A stretch of DNA of 64,000 nucleotides. Origin: G963667675 sp965249215 (GTDB taxonomy: Bacteria; Chloroflexota; Dehalococcoidia; Lucifugimonadales; UBA3495). Positions 59,758 through 64,000 of this stretch are shown in pieces (within the stretch, counting starts at the first letter, position 1; each line of letters opens with the position of its first letter). The stretch covers positions 1-64,000 of the forward strand of contig CBDFLN010000002.1 of assembly GCA_965249215.1 (NCBI GenBank), written 5' to 3'. The notes under the pieces were generated by a model, which saw only the letters and a list, made by a program, of their open reading frames with translations, was not told the DNA's origin and did no database searches. The position numbers and the translations under genes were made by a program.

Positions 59758-59985
59758 TCACGCCGCGATGAATTGCCGCACGTCTACTTGGATGCCGGAT
59801 TGAGCGGCCTCGTCGGCGGCTTGCAGAAGCCGGTCAGCAGCGTCGGCGTCCACGTATTCCTCACCGCAGTTGTCGCACACCTGCGCCGGCACACCTTTGA
59901 CCACCATGGTGAGCTGCTCACGGCCCAGGGTTACGGTGGCCGTTCCTAGCCGCGTTTGTCCGAATTTGCAAACGGCGCATCTCAT
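59758..59985 (-). CDS. YgiT/MqsA-type zinc-finger antitoxin-like protein
   Basis: Started at ATG 59985 the protein has 75 residues. MRCAVCKFGQTRLGTATVTL and VPAQVCDNCGEEYVDADAAD give two CxxC pairs, the zinc-binding domain of MqsA/YgiT-type antitoxins, but the C-terminal HTH of full MqsA is missing. In many genomes this short form pairs with a DUF4258-type toxin directly upstream; here the neighbours are a TPP enzyme and ggt, with no toxin. It appears orphan. Confidence 0.85.
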   Translation of the reverse strand: MRCAVCKFGQTRLGTATVTLGREQLTMVVKGVPAQVCDNCGEEYVDADAADRLLQAADEAAQSGIQVDVRQFIAA

Positions 59986-60012
59986 GTCCGTAGCAATTTG
60001 CCGCAAGCCCGC

Positions 60013-61689
60013 CTAAGGCTGGCCGGCCTTCTTCCGGTCGATGAGGGCTTGCGCGCGGGGGCTTATGGCCCGTTGCACCGCCACGTTCAAGACTGCCGGC
60101 CGACCGGCGCCAAGCGCCCGCTGCAGGGCCGGGGCCAGGTCTTCGGGGTTTTCCACCAGCTCGGCGTAACATCCCAGTCCCTGGGCTACCAGGTCGTAAC
60201 GGCTGGGCAGCAGGTCGGTGGCCACGGTACGGCCGTAAAGGCCCAGCTGTATCTGCCGGTCGATTCCCCAGGCGGCGTCGTTGCCCACCACCAATACGAT
60301 GTCCAGGTTGTGACGTACTGCGGTGTCCAGTTCCATGCCGTTGAAGCCGAAAGCGCCGTCGCCTACGCAGGCGATCACACGGGTATCGGGCCGGGCCAAC
60401 TTCACCGCCATTGCCGTGGGCAGAGCGGCGCCCAGCATCCCCAGGGTCGGCCCGTAGTACCACCGGGAGGGCAGCCGCGCCGGCATAAACGAGCGTCCGA
60501 AGTGGCAGAAGTCCCCGCCGTCGAAAACTATCGAATCCTCGGGGCCCAGCAAAGGCTCGATTGTCTTGTGCACGAACATGGCGTGCATCGGCTGCTCAGG
60601 CTTGTTCAACCCCGCAGTCCATTCCTCCTGGGCCTGCTGCACCGCCCGCAGCTCCTCCACCCACGGCAACTCTTCCCAGGAATAGGCTGCAGCCTCGTCG
60701 GCGAGTTGATCCAGTACCGTGCCGACGTCGCCGGTGATTCCCACCGCGACGCCGCGGTTGCGGCCGATTTCCTCGGCCCCAGGGTCGACCTGGACTATCT
60801 TGGCATCGGCGGCGACGTTGGGCTCCCGGCAGAAGCCGATGGTGTAGTCCTGCTTCCGTCCAAGCAGGAGCACCAGGTCGGCGTCGGGCAGTCTCTTGGC
60901 GACCCAGTTGAGGCCCCTCTCGAAGAACCCGAAGCACAGCGGATGCTCGTCGGAAATCAGGCCCCTGGACAGGCCCTCGGTCAACACCGGCGCCCGCGTG
61001 GTCTCCACGAACCGGCGCAGGGAATCCCCCGGCAGCCCGTATGACGCGGCGTCTCCGGCTATTACCATGGGCCGCTTGGCCTGGCGCAGCAGGTCGATGG
61101 CCCGGCGCACCAGTTCCGGCTGGGCGGCCGCTGCCGCGGGAGGCCGGTATTCCTCCGGCTTATAGAAAACAACGTCCTCCTCGTCCACCTCCTGCTCCTG
61201 GACGTCGGTGGGGATAGTCAGGTGCACGGGGCCCCGGCGTCCGCTGAAAGCCAGCCGGACCGCGCGGGCAATGTGGTCTGGTATCCGACGGGCGTCGTGG
61301 ACCATGAAGGAACCCTTGGTGATAGGGGCTGCCATGCCAACCTGGTCCAACTCCTGCATCGCTCCCCGGCCCAGTTCCGCGAGGTCGGCGCTGCCGGCAA
61401 TGGAGAGAAGGGGCGCTTCGCTGTGCAGCGCGTTGGCCAGCCCCGGAATGGCATTGGCGAAACCCGGGCTGGTGTACATGCAAACGCCCAGTTGACCCGT
61501 GGTCCGGCTCCAGCCGTCGGCCATGTGCACCGCCGCCTGCTCGTGCCGGGTATCCACGAACCGGAAGTCCATGTCCACCATGACGTCCATGGCCGGCAGA
61601 ATGTGGTCGCCGGCCAGGGTGAACACGTTGGTTATTCCTTCCAGTTTCAGGGCCTTGCCAAGCAGGTGGCTTCCAGTAACTCGAACCAT
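60013..61689 (-). CDS. Thiamine-pyrophosphate-dependent enzyme (acetolactate synthase-like)
   Basis: The 558-residue protein has the three-domain ALS/POX fold. Glu50 in DTRHEQAAVHMADGWSR activates TPP; the central domain (PMVIAGDAASYGLPGDSL, DADLVLLLGRKQDYTIG) is FAD/CoA-binding type but may lack cofactor; the TPP motif is GDGAFGFNGMELDTAVRHNL DIVLVVGNDAAWG (GDG...GND). Related enzymes include acetolactate synthase, oxalyl-CoA decarboxylase and benzoylformate decarboxylase. The substrate is unassigned. The C-terminus RKKAGQP is 6 bp from the antitoxin-like gene. Confidence 0.9.
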   Translation of the reverse strand: MVRVTGSHLLGKALKLEGITNVFTLAGDHILPAMDVMVDMDFRFVDTRHEQAAVHMADGWSRTTGQLGVCMYTSPGFANAIPGLANALHSEAPLLSIAGSADLAELGRGAMQELDQVGMAAPITKGSFMVHDARRIPDHIARAVRLAFSGRRGPVHLTIPTDVQEQEVDEEDVVFYKPEEYRPPAAAAAQPELVRRAIDLLRQAKRPMVIAGDAASYGLPGDSLRRFVETTRAPVLTEGLSRGLISDEHPLCFGFFERGLNWVAKRLPDADLVLLLGRKQDYTIGFCREPNVAADAKIVQVDPGAEEIGRNRGVAVGITGDVGTVLDQLADEAAAYSWEELPWVEELRAVQQAQEEWTAGLNKPEQPMHAMFVHKTIEPLLGPEDSIVFDGGDFCHFGRSFMPARLPSRWYYGPTLGMLGAALPTAMAVKLARPDTRVIACVGDGAFGFNGMELDTAVRHNLDIVLVVGNDAAWGIDRQIQLGLYGRTVATDLLPSRYDLVAQGLGCYAELVENPEDLAPALQRALGAGRPAVLNVAVQRAISPRAQALIDRKKAGQP

Positions 61690-61785
61690 GCTTTCTCTCC
61701 TCGGGAGACTTTTGCGGCACAGACGGGCCGCAGGGGGTTAGGTCGGCGCCTCGACCCGGGGACGGGTCCAGGCCCGGAAAAGGGT

Positions 61786-61807
61786 AAGGCCCCGGTATCG
61801 GGGCCTT
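61786..61807 (-). terminator. Hairpin, probable terminator downstream of the HesB-like gene
   Basis: AAGGCCCCG and CGGGGCCTT pair perfectly over 9 bp around a GTAT loop. The minus-strand transcript continues ACCCTTTTCC, so the U-tract is weak. Confidence 0.5.
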
Positions 61808-61846
61808 ATTAACAGTGGTGTTGCCTGTCTAGGGCAGGGTAGTTGT

Positions 61847-62224
61847 TCAGTGACCGCCGCAGCCGCCGCTCCCACAGCCGCAACCGCCGCCGCCGCTTCC
61901 ACATCCGCAGCCACCGCTCCCGCAACCGCCGGCCGAGGCGAACATGGGGTTGTTCACCACGAAGCCGACCCGGCCTCCAAACTGTTCCACGTAGTCTATC
62001 GTCGCCTCTTCCAGGAAAGGAGCGCTGTCGGAGTCCATGAGGAACTTAACCCCCGCGACATCCATAACCGTGTCGTCGGGCTGGGACTCCTTCTCCATGG
62101 TCAGCATATACTGCAGGCCCCCCGCTTCGGCGGGCATGGCTACAACGCGGAGGGAGCTGTCGGATTCACCTTGCTCGGTCAGGACGTCCTTGATTCTCTC
62201 AATGGCCAGATCCGTAATTTCCAT
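61847..62224 (-). CDS. HesB/IscA-like protein with Cys-Gly-rich tail
   Basis: The 125-residue protein starts with an A-type carrier fold (ITDLAIERIKDVLTEQGESD, GGLQYMLTMEKESQPDDTVM, FLMDSDSAPFLEEATIDYVE). Normal IscA has Cys in the GxCxGxxY position and a CGCG pair near the end. Here the first position is GGLQY without Cys, and the C-terminus is expanded to CGSGGCGCGSGGGGCGCGSGGCGGH with eight Cys. It probably still binds iron or an Fe-S cluster, through a different set of ligands. Confidence 0.85.
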   Translation of the reverse strand: MEITDLAIERIKDVLTEQGESDSSLRVVAMPAEAGGLQYMLTMEKESQPDDTVMDVAGVKFLMDSDSAPFLEEATIDYVEQFGGRVGFVVNNPMFASAGGCGSGGCGCGSGGGGCGCGSGGCGGH

Positions 62225-62451
62225 GCCGTTTCTTCACACTCCTCGCTGATTGTCAGAGCGGGACTGGGCCTCGATTACGATGCCTACGCTATCACATCGG
62301 TATCTAAAGGTCAACCGTAACTGCATCCCGGTACGCGCCGATTGGCTTTTATGTCAGAACCCTGTTGACAGGAGGTAAGAGGGTTCTTTAACCTCAATGC
62401 ACGTAATTAAATAAAGCACTGGCGTTTCGGGCCCAGGCCCGGCGCCGCAAA

Positions 62452-62484
62452 GGGACCGACCCAAACAAGGGCCGGTCCTTTTTT
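62452..62484 (+). terminator. Rho-independent-type terminator or attenuator ahead of phage genes
   Basis: GGGACCGACCC and GGGCCGGTCC pair over 10 positions with one mismatch around AAACAA, followed by TTTTTTG. It precedes the prohead protease gene by about 40 bp on the same strand. Confidence 0.7.
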
Positions 62485-62526
62485 GTTGGCCCAGGGGCCG
62501 GCGTCCGAAACTATGGAGGTGAGAAA

Positions 62527-63303
62527 TTGGAACAACAAGCTGGTGTTTCCTGGGGCAGGGAAAGACTTTTGGAGGCGCTGGATGCCTTCCGCCGCGGTGT
62601 GGGCGAGCCGCCCCTGCTGCGGAAATGGACCGGCGAAGGCTCAGGGGACAGCCCCGTCCAAAAGGACGAAGGCCCTGGGCCCCGCCTTTCATTCGTGCTT
62701 TCCACCGATGAGGTGGACCGCCACGGCGACGTGATTTCAGCCGACGGCTGGAACCTGGAGTCCTACCGCGCCAACCCGGTGTTCCTGTGGGCCCACGACT
62801 ACGCCCGTCCCGTAATCGGCCGCTCCCTGCAGACCTGGTCCGACAGCCGCCGCCTGATGGCCCAGGTGGAGTTCGCCCCCACGCCCTTCGCCCAGGAAGT
62901 GGCCTTGCTCTACGCCGGGGGCTACCAGCGGGGAGTGTCGGTGGGGTTCAAGCCCCTGAGCTATGAGGAGCGCAGGCACGAAAAGACCGGCGCGGTGATT
63001 GGCATCCGGTTCTTGGAGCAGGAACTGCTGGAGGCCAGCGCGGTGCCCGTGCCCGCCAATCGTAATGCCTTACGGCGGGCATTGACCGAGGCGCCGCTAG
63101 CCGGGGAGTTCCTGCGACGCTCGGGCCAGGGAGACTCTCCGGCCCAGGCGGCCTGGCCCCTCCTGATGGCCCAGGTGGACGAGCTGGGCAAGACGGCCCA
63201 GGAGATTGCCCGGACCCTGGCCGCCCTGGACCCCGGCGCCGACGAGACTCCGGGAGTCGACCTGGCGGACCTGCTTTCAATCCTCGAGGGTGGGCGACTT
63301 TAG
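62527..63303 (+). CDS. HK97-family prohead protease
   Basis: A 258-residue protein started at TTG 62527, behind GGAGGTGAGAAA. The peptidase U35 triad is visible: NPVFLWAHDY (His90), GVSVGFKP (Ser138) and ELLEASAVPVPAN (Glu near residue 168). LSTDEVDRHGDVISADGWNL is the typical N-terminal segment. The C-terminal 80 residues are helical and may act as a scaffold. It cleaves the scaffold and capsid during head maturation and precedes the capsid gene. Confidence 0.92.
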   Translation: MEQQAGVSWGRERLLEALDAFRRGVGEPPLLRKWTGEGSGDSPVQKDEGPGPRLSFVLSTDEVDRHGDVISADGWNLESYRANPVFLWAHDYARPVIGRSLQTWSDSRRLMAQVEFAPTPFAQEVALLYAGGYQRGVSVGFKPLSYEERRHEKTGAVIGIRFLEQELLEASAVPVPANRNALRRALTEAPLAGEFLRRSGQGDSPAQAAWPLLMAQVDELGKTAQEIARTLAALDPGADETPGVDLADLLSILEGGRL

Positions 63304-63413
63304 GCCCCAATCTCCATACCCGGCATCCCGCGGGCGCGCCGGGGCGGCCCCGCGGCACAGCAAACTAACCGGCGAAGTCTCAAGCGAAATTAGCCAAATC
63401 TAAGGAGGTCGAA

Positions 63414-64000
63414 ATGACAATCGGAACGCAAGACTTGGAGTTGATCAAGAAAGAGGTGGCCGGCATCCGCGAGTCCTACCATTCGCGGCTCGACTCGGAT
63501 ATCCCGCCGCTGCAGGAAGAGGTCAAGCGGCTGGGCAACCAGGTGGGCAAGATTCAAGACCTGTGGCGGGATGGCGAGAAGCGGTCGATACTGGCCCGCT
63601 TCGGCGGCGGCGAGCGCCCCCGGGCGGCCTACGGCAAGTACACCGGCCTGGACCTGCTGGACCTGGCCTGTGTGCGCAGCCTGCTCACCGCCCAACTGCG
63701 GGACCCCTCGGGGCTGAATCCCCGGATGCTGGAAGACTGGCGGGGCAATCTCAAAGCGGCGATGGACTCCACCACCGCCGGGACAGGCGACGAGCTGGTG
63801 GACACCCAGGAGGCCCGCGCCCTTTGGGAAGACGTGAACCTGGAGACCGCCGTGGCCCCCCTGTTCAACACCGTCCAGATGCCCAGCAACCCCTTTCTGA
63901 TTCCCCTCCAGCTGGGCGACGTAAACTGGTATCCCGGCTCCGAGAACATGGCCGCCAAGAGCACCGCCCTGGCCACGGCCCGCCAGACCCTTACCGCCTA
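63414..64000 (+). CDS. Phage major capsid protein, HK97 family, partial at window end
   Basis: ATG 63414 follows AAGGAGGTCGAA, a strong ribosome-binding site, and the frame runs out of the window at 64000 (about 195 residues). A coiled-coil delta region (LIKKEVAGIRESYHSRLDSD, LQEEVKRLGNQVGKIQDLW) precedes the fold, which begins near DSTTAGTGDELVDTQEARAL and continues VNLETAVAPLFNTVQMPSNP FLIPLQLGD. This N-arm/E-loop start is typical of HK97 capsids. Confidence 0.88.
   Translation, partial: MTIGTQDLELIKKEVAGIRESYHSRLDSDIPPLQEEVKRLGNQVGKIQDLWRDGEKRSILARFGGGERPRAAYGKYTGLDLLDLACVRSLLTAQLRDPSGLNPRMLEDWRGNLKAAMDSTTAGTGDELVDTQEARALWEDVNLETAVAPLFNTVQMPSNPFLIPLQLGDVNWYPGSENMAAKSTALATARQTLTA

Overview
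The window looks like a high-GC chromosomal segment of a Chloroflexota bacterium, probably a Dehalococcoidia/SAR202-type lineage. This is an inference from gene content: F420-type luciferase-like and PPOX-type oxidoreductases, TIM-barrel amidohydrolases, PT- and PEPT-rich lipoproteins, bacterial leucine-rich repeats, and many dispersed palindromic repeats. No rRNA or tRNA is visible, so the assignment cannot be made firm here.

Layout. 1-7.9 kb: broken or mosaic genes. A higBA toxin-antitoxin pair has a nonsense codon in the toxin. A phospholipase-D-like gene is split by an IS110-family element and followed by a chimeric ORF. Two secreted lipoproteins and a frameshifted Sel1 gene follow. 8.1-12.0 kb: a 1,295-residue leucine-rich-repeat surface protein on a mosaic 72-bp tandem repeat. 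12.2-22.6 kb: a mobile region with IS1380-family copy 1, two head-to-tail IS21-family elements inside a small host gene, an IS630-family element, and an integrase/AlpA-type module. 23-28 kb: a catabolic cluster (SDR, cupin, FMN alpha-hydroxyacid dehydrogenase, luciferase-like oxidoreductase, amidohydrolase). 28-35.6 kb: IS1380 copies 2 and 3, vapBC, gene remnants and repeat arrays. 35.6-38.6 kb: phage portal and terminase genes. 39.7-44.7 kb: a matrixin-like metalloprotease with a PEPT spacer and an adjacent cadherin-like lipoprotein that carries a frameshift. 45-51.5 kb: PPOX paralogues, an MFS transporter, an alcohol dehydrogenase, RNase D and a frameshifted NDUFA9-like gene. 51.8-54.4 kb: a preQ0/preQ1 operon (queF-queD-queC-queE) with its own promoter and a 51-residue Cys-rich ORF at its end. 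54.4-62.2 kb: an HNH nuclease, a cobalamin-type binding protein with an in-frame UGA, a Lon-N-domain protein, gamma-glutamyltransferase, a TPP enzyme and a HesB/IscA-like protein. 62.4-64 kb: HK97-type prohead protease and the start of the major capsid gene.

The most unusual signal is at 55112-56047. A periplasmic-binding-protein ORF is open from end to end except for one TGA at codon 97, in a C-D-V-(UGA)-A-V context where relatives, as I recall them, carry cysteine. A stem-loop with an AGGUU apical loop begins on the next base, at the distance expected of a bacterial SECIS. I read this as a candidate selenoprotein with a CxxU motif. The main alternative is a simple nonsense mutation.

The second is the IS21 tandem dimer at 14047-18637. 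Its 3-bp junction places a consensus -35 (TTGACA) 17 bp from a -10-like hexamer facing the transposase genes of one copy, the arrangement known for the transposition-active IS21 dimer. Several other genes are one base out of frame (Sel1, cadherin-like lipoprotein, NDUFA9-like) or carry a stop (higB). Whether these are real pseudogenes or consensus errors cannot be decided from sequence alone.
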